This document shows, piece by piece, positions 1-7,632 of a stretch of DNA of 23,414 nucleotides. The notes under the pieces are model-generated. The model had not been told where the DNA came from. It searched no databases and worked only from the letters and a program-made list of their open reading frames with translations. Position 1 is the first letter of the stretch, and every line of letters starts with the position of its first letter. The position numbers and the translations under genes are program-made. The stretch comes from Promethearchaeota archaeon (GTDB lineage Archaea > Asgardarchaeota > Lokiarchaeia > Sigynarchaeales > SOKP01), in NCBI GenBank assembly GCA_019057735.1, contig JAHLWV010000010.1:1-23414 (forward strand), given 5' to 3'.

Positions 1-1
1 T

Positions 2-1204
2 GATTTGGAAGGCGAATTGAGAGGTAAATTAAACGAATTTGGATTAAAAAATTCTATTAAACCAAATGAGACTGTTGCAATTACTGCAGGGTCACGCGGT
101 ATTACTCATCTAAATATAATTCTTAAAACATTAGTTGACTATTTAAAAGAATTAAAAGCGTCTCCTTTTATAATTCCGGCAATGGGAAGTCATGGAGGAG
201 GTACAACAAAAGGACAACTCCAAATTCTAGAAGATTATGGAATAACTGAGGAAGCCATAGGTTGTCCTATAAAAGCAAGTATGGAAGTCGCTGAAATAGG
301 TGAAAGCGAGTTTGGAACTCCTGTATATTTAGATAAACACGCTTTTTTAGCTGATAAAATTATTGTAGTGAATAAGATTAAAAGCCATTCAAAATTTACC
401 GGTGAAGTCGAGAGTGGTTTGAGCAAGATGAGCCTTCTTGGACTTGGCAAGCACAAGGGAGCAAAATTATATCATCGCTTAGTTGATCAGTATGGTTGGC
501 CACGAGTTAGCAAATCGCTCTTGAAGGTTGTTCTAAAAAGCGCTCCTATTGTCTGTGGGATAGGAATAGTACAAAATATAAACAACGAGCCCGCACAACT
601 TCATGTTTTACATCCTGATGAATTTTTTACTAAGGAACCCGAATTATTGCGAAATTATAAAGAATTAACTGAGCATCTTCCCTTCAAAGAGATAGATTTA
701 TTAATTGTGGATGAGATGGGTAAAAATATTTTTGGTACTGGAATGGATACTAACATTACAGGTCGAAAAGAAGGCTCTAACATGCAGGTTAAGTGGCTAT
801 TTGTCAGGGATATAACTGAAGCGTCTCATGGAAACGCTCAAGGGGTTGGATTGGCAGATTTCACGACTAAAAAGCTCGTTGATAAAATCGACTATCGCAA
901 GATGTATACTAATGCCCTTACCGCCCTTCGTACCGATTCACCAAAAATTCCCGTTTTTCTTCAAAACGATAGAGAAGTCTTGAATACAATTTCTGATATG
1001 GTTGGTGAGGTAGATGTTTCCACGCTTCGCATCGTTTGGATAAAGAATACGTTAGAGTTAAGAAAAATCATAGTGTCTGAATATTTTTTTGACCAAGTTG
1101 AATCTCGGGACAATCTCAGCTTTATTGGAGATAAAGAATCGATTAAGTTTGATGCGGACGGATTTTTAATAAACTCAAAGAAATACTGGATTGAGAATAA
1201 ATAA
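2..1204 (+). CDS. LarA-like nickel-pincer racemase/epimerase (DUF2088 family), 5' partial
   Basis: The reading frame is open to the window edge with no stop before the TTG at 5, so the N-terminus is probably cut off; about 399 residues remain, against roughly 420-430 usual for LarA. LarA-family enzymes racemise or epimerise 2-hydroxyacids using a covalently bound nickel-pincer nucleotide. Numbering from the TTG at 5, the motif AMGSHGGGT holds H63, KIKSH holds H128, and the run GLSKMS...LYH holds K141 and H157. The 16-residue gap between K141 and H157 equals that of the cofactor Lys and His in Lactobacillus LarA, and the H63-H128 gap (65) nearly equals its catalytic His pair. The nickel-pincer chemistry is therefore probably retained. 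The substrate is unknown; characterised relatives act on lactate, malate, phenyllactate, hydroxyglutarate or gluconate. The cofactor-making genes larB, larC and larE are not in view. The gene converges on the next gene, which lies on the opposite strand. Confidence 0.85.
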   Translation, partial: DLEGELRGKLNEFGLKNSIKPNETVAITAGSRGITHLNIILKTLVDYLKELKASPFIIPAMGSHGGGTTKGQLQILEDYGITEEAIGCPIKASMEVAEIGESEFGTPVYLDKHAFLADKIIVVNKIKSHSKFTGEVESGLSKMSLLGLGKHKGAKLYHRLVDQYGWPRVSKSLLKVVLKSAPIVCGIGIVQNINNEPAQLHVLHPDEFFTKEPELLRNYKELTEHLPFKEIDLLIVDEMGKNIFGTGMDTNITGRKEGSNMQVKWLFVRDITEASHGNAQGVGLADFTTKKLVDKIDYRKMYTNALTALRTDSPKIPVFLQNDREVLNTISDMVGEVDVSTLRIVWIKNTLELRKIIVSEYFFDQVESRDNLSFIGDKESIKFDADGFLINSKKYWIENK

Positions 1205-1214
1205 ATATATAAAA

Positions 1215-1239
1215 TTTTTTGGTTAATATCCTATTTTTT
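1215..1239 (+). terminator. T-tract terminator of the LarA-like gene
   Basis: Two runs of six T (1215-1220 and 1234-1239) lie 10-35 bases after the stop codon. Archaeal RNA polymerases terminate on such U-rich stretches without needing a hairpin. Inferred from sequence only. Confidence 0.45.
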
Positions 1240-1265
1240 AAAATTTTATTATGTAATTAAAAATA

Positions 1266-1302
1266 GAAAAAAAAAATCCTATTATGCGCTTAGTTAGCGT
1301 AT
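1266..1302 (-). terminator. hairpin plus T-run terminator for the minus-strand oxidoreductase operon
   Basis: Just past the stop of the minus-strand gene, 1284-1290 pairs with 1296-1302 (7-bp stem with one G-T wobble, 5-base loop). In the minus-strand transcript the stem is followed by about six bases and then a run of ten T (complement of the A-run near 1267-1276). This looks like a classical intrinsic terminator and separates the two convergent genes. Confidence 0.55.
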
Positions 1303-1310
1303 GCTAGTTA

Positions 1311-2258
1311 TTATTGCACAGTTATTACTACATTCCCCTTTTTGTGCCCCTTATCAACATAAGTATGAGCAGCGACCATTTCCTCTAAAGGATAATCTTT
1401 GTCTATGACCGTTTTTAAATTCCCTGCTTCGATTAATTCTTTAAGGTAAATCAAGGTCTCATTCTTTTCGCTATATCTCCCCTTTAAAACTGTCACATAA
1501 ACCCCGTTAGGAGCAAGGCCTTTCTTACCATTTGAAAACGAGTCTTTTCCAACGGCATCAAAGATGGTATCATAAAGCTCTCCGCTTTCTGTAAAATCTT
1601 CTTTAGTGTAATCAATAACCTTATCGGCTCCCAGAGATTTGACCATTTCTAAGTTCGTGGTACTGCATACCCCGGTAACCTCTGCCCCAAAATACTTGGC
1701 AAGCTGTACTGCAAAAGTACCGTTACATCCTGAAGCGCCATAGATAAGAACTTTTTGTCCGCTCTGGACATTTGCCACATCTCTAAGATAATGCAAAGAT
1801 GTACTCGCCCCAGTAGAAACTGCGGCAGCTTCCTGATAGGTCATGTTTGTTGGTTTTATTGCCACCATCCCTGCCTTCCATTCTTCTGGCAGACATACGT
1901 ACTCAGCATAAGCACCAATTTTCAACCCGGTGGTAGTTCCAAAAACTTGGTCACCTTTCTTAAATAGTGTTACATCTTTGCCGATGGCTTCAATTTCGCC
2001 AGCAAGCTCGTATCCTAATATAGGTCTATTTGGTTTACTTATTCCAAACATCATTCGCAGGCCGAATGTGTAAATTTTTTTATCTGGGTGATAACCACTT
2101 CGAACTAACCTTACCGCAGCGTTTACTGTTGTCGCATAAACTTTTACCAATATTTCATTGTCTTTGGGGGTAGGTTTATCTACCTCTTTGAGCTGGAAAA
2201 CCTCCGGGGGTCCGTATTTTTCATATACCATAGCTTTCATTTTTTGTTTATTTTCCAT
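1311..2258 (-). CDS. zinc-independent MDR oxidoreductase (quinone oxidoreductase-like, NAD(P)H-dependent)
   Basis: A 315-residue member of the medium-chain dehydrogenase/reductase superfamily. The N-terminal catalytic domain opens with [16 protein letters not shown], typical of quinone oxidoreductases (about residues 7-130). The Rossmann domain carries YGASGCNG at 173-180, then [15 protein letters not shown] near 198-212. The usual catalytic and structural zinc Cys clusters are absent, so this is the zinc-free branch that reduces quinones, enones or related carbonyls with NADPH. The nucleotide loop reads GCNG where GGVG is usual, a small deviation. The frame extends to an ATG at 2291, but I prefer the ATG at 2258 because GGTGA lies 5 bases upstream of it and the alternative has no such site. 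The gene follows the DUF6326-like gene by about 50 bases and is probably co-transcribed with it. The exact substrate is unknown. Confidence 0.88.
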   Translation of the reverse strand: MENKQKMKAMVYEKYGPPEVFQLKEVDKPTPKDNEILVKVYATTVNAAVRLVRSGYHPDKKIYTFGLRMMFGISKPNRPILGYELAGEIEAIGKDVTLFKKGDQVFGTTTGLKIGAYAEYVCLPEEWKAGMVAIKPTNMTYQEAAAVSTGASTSLHYLRDVANVQSGQKVLIYGASGCNGTFAVQLAKYFGAEVTGVCSTTNLEMVKSLGADKVIDYTKEDFTESGELYDTIFDAVGKDSFSNGKKGLAPNGVYVTVLKGRYSEKNETLIYLKELIEAGNLKTVIDKDYPLEEMVAAHTYVDKGHKKGNVVITVQ

Positions 2259-2311
2259 TTTTTTCACCATTTCAGTTTCAAAAACATTCACTTATTACAT
2301 ACTAATAGAAA

Positions 2312-2680
2312 TCAAGCAAGAAATTGAGTCCATGCATAATAAACGGTAAGGACATTAAATCCCATACTTACAATGAGCAGGAACTTATCATAGGCTTTAT
2401 AACCCTTGATTCCAGCTAGATTAAACACGATCCAGAAAATCGCAACTATGATGTTTACCCAGCTATTTACTGGATGATCCAATATCAGGGATAGAACAAC
2501 CATCACAATCGGAATCAGCATTATTATTGCCATTCCAAACACCATTTTCTGAGTCATTGTTTTGCCTTCTATTTCTCCTGGTTTAACATCCCCAGCAAAA
2601 ATTCGCATCACGTCACCTAACAAATAAACTAACATTGTAGCAACCCATATGAATGAAAGAATTATTTTCACATCTACCAT
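2312..2680 (-). CDS. DUF6326-like four-helix membrane protein
   Basis: A 122-residue hydrophobic protein with four predicted membrane segments, at about residues 4-26, 49-66, 74-92 and 98-118. A short charged loop with the sequence PGEIEGKTMTQK lies between the first and second helices. The pattern (an early LGDVMRIF, the loop, then GMAIIML and a final YYAWTQ) resembles the small DUF6326 membrane family from memory; no function is known for it. GTGAT at 2687-2691 (minus-strand sense) stands 6 bases before the ATG and supports the start. It is the first gene of a probable two-gene operon with the MDR oxidoreductase, which begins about 50 bases downstream. The pairing might suggest a shared small-molecule role, but nothing in the sequence defines it. 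Confidence 0.75.
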   Translation of the reverse strand: MVDVKIILSFIWVATMLVYLLGDVMRIFAGDVKPGEIEGKTMTQKMVFGMAIIMLIPIVMVVLSLILDHPVNSWVNIIVAIFWIVFNLAGIKGYKAYDKFLLIVSMGFNVLTVYYAWTQFLA

Positions 2681-2870
2681 ATTTTTATCACATTCTCTAT
2701 TATACTACGATTGTTTTTTTTTTTTAATTTTTTTTTAATATAATTTAATTTTTTTTAAGTTTTATAATATTGATGCTTATAATATTTACGTCAAAAGTAA
2801 TACCTATTGCATTAGTTTTTAATAGTTTTTTTCATTAGCGAATGAGTAAAAAATAGAAATAAATATAAAA
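2681..2870. other. 190-base AT-rich intergenic region
   Basis: Lies between two minus-strand genes. The right half (A-runs near 2848-2870) gives T-rich RNA on the minus strand and probably terminates the exporter gene. The left half should hold the promoter of the DUF6326-like gene; TATAAT-like stretches occur near 2699-2703 and 2764-2786, but none can be singled out. No RNA gene or ORF was seen. Confidence 0.35.
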
Positions 2871-4094
2871 TTAAAAAATTATTAACCCGCCTAATAAAGA
2901 GACCGATATAAAGCTCACAATCCCGGTTGTCAAAGCAGCAAATAATCCTACTAAGAATGGTTTGATTCCCAGTCCTTTAAAATTAGCAAAATTAGTCGAT
3001 AACCCCACTCCGCCTAATGCGACAACAAATAAGATATTGGCAAAATCCTTCACCATTTTTATAATATCTCCCCAAGATTCCTCCGCTATGAAGCCAAATG
3101 CTAAATTAGTTGTAGTGATACCGGCATCACCGATAGATCGAAAGATTGATACTAATAAAAATCCAATAACAAATACAGGAATAAGTTTCTTGATGTTTAC
3201 TTTTGATTTTACGTTAGATTTAATTTCGCCTGATTCTGTCGCTTCTTTCATTTGGTTTTTAACATATAGAAAAGCCATTAAAGGTATAACTAAAATCATG
3301 AATACATTTCTTACTAACTTTGTAATGGTAGCAACATCAAGTCCTAAGGGTAAACTCCACAAATCTGCGAAAACTAGTGCTGCTCCGGTAACTTGTGATG
3401 TGTCATGGATGGAAGTCCCCAACCAAAGACCTGCTTTTACAGGATCTCCGCCAAATATTATGTAAGCTAAAAGGGGATAACCAATTGTTGCGATTAAGCC
3501 AAACACGGTGATTACAGCAACAGCGTATGCGGTTTCCTCTTCTTTAGCATCGATTACTGGGCTTGTTGCAACTATCGCAGAAACGCCACAAATGGCTGTG
3601 CCTACCGCTATAAGAGTCCCCAGACGTTTTGGTTGATCTAATTTTTTATTTAGATAAGTTGTTATGATCAAGGCACTAATAATACAAATAAGAACGATTG
3701 GAATTCCAATTAAACCTAATTCAAATACGCTAAATATGCTTAATCGAATTCCTAATAAGATAATTCCAAGTCTCAATAATTTTTTTACAGAAAATTTAAA
3801 TCCTACATTCAAGGCAGTAGGCAATTTGAATGCGTTCCTGATAACTAATCCAAGGATTAAACATATCATTACTGCTGAAATGGGAGATTTTTCAAAGCCC
3901 ATCAATGTTACGCCGATGAAATCGCTTAACCAAATGCTAACTACAGCTAATAGTATGACAACAACTAAACCAGGTAAAATTGTATGAATCTTTGAAACTG
4001 AAACTCCAAATAGACTTCTTTCGAGATAATTCATTTTTATTGGCTGGTCCTTCTCGAATTTTTCATCTATTTCATTTTCTGCTTGTTTACTCAT
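2871..4094 (-). CDS. YeiH/SuyZ family (UPF0324, COG2855) putative sulfate/sulfite exporter
   Basis: A 407-residue polytopic membrane protein of the UPF0324 family, with about ten membrane helices after a charged, cytosolic N-terminal segment of some 35 residues. Family signatures are visible: LGLVIRNAF near residue 82, the loop CGVSAIVATSPVIDAKEEE in the middle, and GTSIHDTSQVTGAA further on. The family is poorly characterised. Members such as SuyZ sit beside sulfonate-cleaving enzymes in bacteria and are proposed to export sulfate or sulfite (genetic context, as I recall it). The frame extends to 4136, overlapping the upstream gene, but AGGTG at 4103-4107 lies 8 bases before the ATG at 4094, and the extra 14 residues look like translated spacer. 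It follows the threonine synthase-like gene by 35 bases, so the two are almost certainly one operon. Confidence 0.88.
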   Translation of the reverse strand: MSKQAENEIDEKFEKDQPIKMNYLERSLFGVSVSKIHTILPGLVVVILLAVVSIWLSDFIGVTLMGFEKSPISAVMICLILGLVIRNAFKLPTALNVGFKFSVKKLLRLGIILLGIRLSIFSVFELGLIGIPIVLICIISALIITTYLNKKLDQPKRLGTLIAVGTAICGVSAIVATSPVIDAKEEETAYAVAVITVFGLIATIGYPLLAYIIFGGDPVKAGLWLGTSIHDTSQVTGAALVFADLWSLPLGLDVATITKLVRNVFMILVIPLMAFLYVKNQMKEATESGEIKSNVKSKVNIKKLIPVFVIGFLLVSIFRSIGDAGITTTNLAFGFIAEESWGDIIKMVKDFANILFVVALGGVGLSTNFANFKGLGIKPFLVGLFAALTTGIVSFISVSLLGGLIIF

Positions 4095-4129
4095 GGATTT
4101 AGCACCTAAAATATGACAAATTCTTGCAA

Positions 4130-5308
4130 TTACCAATCATTTGGAGTAGTTAACCCTGAGCCCGTAATAAATAGCACCACACTGTCATTTGAATCAATAA
4201 ATCCTTCGTCTGCTAAATTTATTGCTGCAGCAACTGTCGCAGCAGCTTCTGGGCAAACCATTATTCCTTCAGTTTTTGCAAATGAATACATGGCTGTTTT
4301 TATTTCAGTATCGTCAACAGCAATCGCGGTTCCACTCGATTTTCTAATAGCATCTAGTATTAAATAATCACCAATCGCTCCCGGAACTCTAATTCCTGAA
4401 GCAAACGATTGGGCATTCTCCCAAGGTGTTGCGAATTTGTCACCGTTTTCAAAAGCTCTTACAATAGGTTGACATCCTGATGGTTGAACGGAAACCATTT
4501 TTGGCCGTTCGCTTCCAATTAATCCTAAGATTTCCATCTCTTCAAACGCTTTCCACATGCCTACTATTCCCGTTCCTCCTCCCGTAGGATATATAATCAT
4601 ATCTGGCAAAGTCCAGTCAAATTGCTCCGCTAATTCTGTTCCCATCGTCTTTTTTCCCTCAACTCGATAAGGCTCTTTCAGTGTAGAAACTGAAAACCAA
4701 TTATTTTTAATGCCTTCTTCTTTCGCAACTCGACCCGCATCACTAATTAAACCTTCAATTAATGTCAATTCTCCACCCATGTGTTTTATTTCTTTCTGAA
4801 TCAATTCTGGGGTGTCCTTAGGGACAAAAACATGAGCTCTGACTCCTGCATGGGCAGTATAAGCAGATAATGCCGCACCTGCGTTTCCTGCGCTTGGTAT
4901 AACAAAATCTTTAACGCCTAATTCCAATGCTTTTGAAACTGCAGCACATAATCCTCGACTTTTGAATGTCCCAGTGGGATTTTGTCCTTCATCTTTAATA
5001 TATACATTGCTCAGGTTCAATTTTTTGCCAAAATTGTTGAGTTTTACGGTGGGAGTCCATCCCTCTCCAAGGGTTACCCGATATTTATTCTCTTTTACTG
5101 GCATAATTTCGTGCAGACGCCAAATATTGTACACTTTCCGATTTTGAATGTTTTGCTTAGATAGAGTTTCTTTCGCTTTCTCTAAGTCGTATTTTGGGTA
5201 CAATACTTTTCCACAAGCAGTACATAATCCATTTTTTTCGTCAGCATTAAATTCTTTTCCACAATTTGTGCATTTTAAATTTACAATATATGAGTTTTTA
5301 TTTTCCAT
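4130..5308 (-). CDS. thrC: threonine synthase-like PLP enzyme (fold type II) with N-terminal zinc ribbon
   Basis: A 392-residue fold type II pyridoxal-phosphate enzyme. It begins with a zinc ribbon (Cys13, Cys16, Cys29, Cys32). The substrate loop GEGWTP is at 81-86, the PLP lysine K116 in NPTGTFKSRG, the SAGNAGAALSAY asparagine loop at 139-150, and the phosphate-binding loop PTGGGTGIVG at 241-250. This architecture matches archaeal threonine synthases, which convert O-phosphohomoserine to threonine. GAGGT 6 bases before the ATG fixes the start. Alternatives matter here: cysteate synthase of methanogens evolved from threonine synthase, and other fold type II enzymes cleave sulfonated amino acids. 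The operon partner is a putative sulfate/sulfite exporter, not a threonine-pathway gene. I favour threonine synthase on sequence, with real doubt about substrate. Confidence 0.8.
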   Translation of the reverse strand: MENKNSYIVNLKCTNCGKEFNADEKNGLCTACGKVLYPKYDLEKAKETLSKQNIQNRKVYNIWRLHEIMPVKENKYRVTLGEGWTPTVKLNNFGKKLNLSNVYIKDEGQNPTGTFKSRGLCAAVSKALELGVKDFVIPSAGNAGAALSAYTAHAGVRAHVFVPKDTPELIQKEIKHMGGELTLIEGLISDAGRVAKEEGIKNNWFSVSTLKEPYRVEGKKTMGTELAEQFDWTLPDMIIYPTGGGTGIVGMWKAFEEMEILGLIGSERPKMVSVQPSGCQPIVRAFENGDKFATPWENAQSFASGIRVPGAIGDYLILDAIRKSSGTAIAVDDTEIKTAMYSFAKTEGIMVCPEAAATVAAAINLADEGFIDSNDSVVLFITGSGLTTPNDW

Positions 5309-5388
5309 TTTCTAACCTCAGTTTAGTATAACTTTTTCGTTTAATTTAAAAATAAATGTTTAAAAAACTATCAAATTAATATTGAAAA

Positions 5389-6591
5389 TCAGCTGACATC
5401 TGCGTATGATTCAATGACTCTAATTAGCTCATCTACATATGTTGAGTCTTCTATATCAATTGAAATGGCTCCATTAGGACAAGTATCTTCACATCTTCCA
5501 CAACCTAAACAGTATTCTTGGTTTACTACAGCTTTATCATCTTTCATTTCCATTCCGTTGAAGACGCACACTTCCATGCATTCTTCGCATCCTACGCATA
5601 GGTCCTCGTCAACTTTAACCGAAAGTCCTTCAATTCTACTAAGATCCGAAAGACTGGGCGAACCATTTTGTAACAGGGCCGCATTGACGCAACAACAAGA
5701 GCAACAGAAACACATAGATAGTATCCTTCCGGTATCTGTAACGCCACTTGCAATCGCTTCCGCTCTAGATCTTCCGAGCAGTGGAATTAATCCGCTATCG
5801 TAAGCAAGTTGAACGCGTTCTAATGCTTCTTCCTTTGTTGCGTATCTACCTGGAACCTTTTGTGGGATTCCTCTTTCTAAATCTTCTAGATCAATCCTAC
5901 TTGTGTCTGCTCCCATGTGCATGCACCCTAGAGAAACATCGTGGTGCTCACATTTATGAACCAATCTACAGCCACATATATCCTCCATTACGATACTACA
6001 CGCTTTGTCAATGAAGTGTTTAAAGATCTTTATTGGTAACACTTTGCTTTCAAAATTTCCGAGTGATTTGTTAATCGGTACATAAACAGCGAAGTTATTT
6101 TTTCCAGTAACTTTTTCTCGTAGTTTGCGAAACATAGGTAATTTTGTTAGAAAAAATGGATGGATTTCTTTTTCTTTGTCAAAATAGGCGGTAAGAAAAG
6201 GTTCTGTGGTTCTCTTGTTCTTCCATCCGTTTTCGGTCTCGATTTCGTTCCATCCAACGGTGTATATTAGTTCAAAGCTTCCAATATAATGATTTTTAGG
6301 TATTGTGGAATAATCTCCCATTTCGCCTGTTAGAAATAATCTTGCGGCATTCTCATTTTCAATAACTAGTGTAATATCTGGTTCCTTTAATTCTCCACCA
6401 AACTTATAGGAATAGTTATCTTTTTCGAAAATCTGATAACCTTGCATCCCTTTGATATTCCACTGTATTTTTAAGGGAAAATTCTCTATGTCTTTTTGAT
6501 AGATTTCGTCTTGTTTTGTAACTTCTTCTTGTTCTACAAGCATATTTTTGAAAAGTATTTCTATATCTTTACTTTCACTCACTATGATCAC
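5389..6591 (-). CDS. cysteine-rich 2x[4Fe-4S] ferredoxin-type protein with N-terminal SCP2-like region
   Basis: A 400-residue cytosolic protein. Residues about 40-110 resemble a sterol-carrier (SCP2-like) fold, with a WNIKGMQGY start and the strand pattern ITLVIENENAARLFLTGE; this is a weak assignment. The middle holds Cys206, 208, 214 and 223, then MCFCCSCCC at 293-301. Two classical [4Fe-4S] motifs follow, CVGCEECMEVC (332-342) and CLGCGRCEDTCP (361-372). It probably passes electrons, with the extra cysteines binding further metal or clusters. The frame starts with GTG at 6591; a second GTG at 6582 follows GTGATC by 3 bases and may be the true start. It stands alone, 80 bases upstream of the threonine synthase-like gene on the same strand and divergent from the epoxide-hydrolase-like gene. 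The redox partner is unknown. Confidence 0.8.
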   Translation of the reverse strand: MIIVSESKDIEILFKNMLVEQEEVTKQDEIYQKDIENFPLKIQWNIKGMQGYQIFEKDNYSYKFGGELKEPDITLVIENENAARLFLTGEMGDYSTIPKNHYIGSFELIYTVGWNEIETENGWKNKRTTEPFLTAYFDKEKEIHPFFLTKLPMFRKLREKVTGKNNFAVYVPINKSLGNFESKVLPIKIFKHFIDKACSIVMEDICGCRLVHKCEHHDVSLGCMHMGADTSRIDLEDLERGIPQKVPGRYATKEEALERVQLAYDSGLIPLLGRSRAEAIASGVTDTGRILSMCFCCSCCCVNAALLQNGSPSLSDLSRIEGLSVKVDEDLCVGCEECMEVCVFNGMEMKDDKAVVNQEYCLGCGRCEDTCPNGAISIDIEDSTYVDELIRVIESYADVS

Positions 6592-6668
6592 TTTTTTTTA
6601 AGATCTAATCTTATTTTTAATTAAATTAGATAATATTTTATACTTTTTAATTCCCACTGGTCATAAAA

Positions 6669-6707
6669 TATAAAATACTTATCTTAGTAGTAATTCTTAA
6701 ACTAAGA
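6669..6707 (+). promoter_or_regulatory. TATA box and inverted repeat upstream of the epoxide-hydrolase-like gene
   Basis: TATAAAATA at 6669-6677 is a good archaeal TATA element, placing a transcription start near 6700, about 20 bases before the TTG start. A perfect 7-base inverted repeat, TCTTAGT (6682-6688) and ACTAAGA (6701-6707) with a 12-base spacer, lies between the TATA box and the start codon, where a repressor would block initiation. The operator role is inferred. Confidence 0.4.
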
Positions 6708-6720
6708 GTAATAAATAAAG

Positions 6721-7554
6721 TTGGTAAAGAATTTGAGTTGGCAAGACGAAATAGAGGAGAAATATATCAAAACTAACGGGATTAAGCTCCATACCGTAAT
6801 TATTGGGCGCGGAGAGCCATTAATCTTACTTCATGGATTTCCCGACTTCTGGTTTGGGTGGAAAAAGCTTATTCCGCTGATTAAAGATAATTATCAGCTA
6901 ATAATTCCTGATTTGCGAGGTTATAATTTATCAGATAAGCCAGAAGGTGTTGAGAATTATCGTATGGAACTTTTAATTGAAGATATCCATGGATTAATTG
7001 AACATTTTAATTTTGAGAAGGTTTATTTGGCTGGTCACGATTGGGGTGGTGTTCTTTCTTGGTGTATTGCCGAGAAATACCCGAATAAAATTAAAAAGTT
7101 AGCGATTATTAACGCACCTCACCTTAAGATCTTCCAATCAGTGCTTAAAAATGATGAAGCGCAAATAAAGGCGAGTTCTTACATCTCCCGGTTTCTCCAA
7201 CCCGACAGCGAAAAAATTATCCTTGCTAACAACTTTCAGGTTTTACGGGGGGGTCTTAAAGAAGACGAAGATAAATACATGGCAGCCTGGTCTCAACCAG
7301 GGAGTATTACTAGCGGAATCAACTATTATAGAGCTAACATGGACTATGAGGGCTGGAGTGGATTTATAAATATGCCTACTTTAGTGATCCATGGGATGAA
7401 AGATGGTGCAATACTACCTGTGGTTTTAGATGGATTAGATAAATACGTTAAAGATTTAAAGATTGTCCATGCGAAGGATTTAGGTCATTCTGCTCAGAAG
7501 GAGGATCCTCAAATGGTTGCTTCTGAGTTCATAAATTTTTTTGTAGAGCTTTAA
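6721..7554 (+). CDS. alpha/beta-hydrolase, epoxide hydrolase or dehalogenase type
   Basis: A 277-residue alpha/beta-hydrolase. The oxyanion motif HGFP is at 38-41, and the nucleophile is Asp107 in GHDWGG, which marks the epoxide hydrolase/haloacid-type branch rather than Ser esterases. The acid is probably Asp228 (HGMKDG) and the base His256 (LGHSAQ). Tyr154 and Tyr203 in the cap could be the two tyrosines that activate the epoxide oxygen. It would open an epoxide to a diol or displace a halide through an alkyl-enzyme ester. There is no signal peptide, so it is cytosolic. The start is TTG at 6721, close behind a TATA box; a second TTG at 6733 is possible. The acyl-CoA dehydrogenase follows after 78 bases on the same strand, consistent with a joint role in lipid or acyl breakdown. 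The substrate cannot be told. Confidence 0.87.
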   Translation: MVKNLSWQDEIEEKYIKTNGIKLHTVIIGRGEPLILLHGFPDFWFGWKKLIPLIKDNYQLIIPDLRGYNLSDKPEGVENYRMELLIEDIHGLIEHFNFEKVYLAGHDWGGVLSWCIAEKYPNKIKKLAIINAPHLKIFQSVLKNDEAQIKASSYISRFLQPDSEKIILANNFQVLRGGLKEDEDKYMAAWSQPGSITSGINYYRANMDYEGWSGFINMPTLVIHGMKDGAILPVVLDGLDKYVKDLKIVHAKDLGHSAQKEDPQMVASEFINFFVEL

Positions 7555-7632
7555 TGTATTATACGACACAAAAAAATTATATTATAATTTTACTTTCATA
7601 TTTTATAACTAATTCAAAAGGTAAAGCAAATT

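Noticed and set aside
1284..1302. Hairpin considered as a regulatory RNA or attachment site
   Set aside because: The short stem followed by a T10 run on the minus strand is better explained as a terminator; no repeat copy is seen elsewhere.
2962..3465. 167-codon plus-strand ORF
   Set aside because: Lies entirely antisense inside the YeiH-family gene, with no recognisable domain and no ribosome-binding site; it mirrors codon bias of the real gene.
4113..4367. 84-codon plus-strand ORF over the end of the threonine synthase-like gene
   Set aside because: Antisense shadow of conserved C-terminal sequence; no start signal.
5414..5803. 129-codon plus-strand ORF
   Set aside because: Antisense to the ferredoxin-type gene, whose Cys motifs prove the minus-strand frame is coding; its composition is low in complexity and matches no family.
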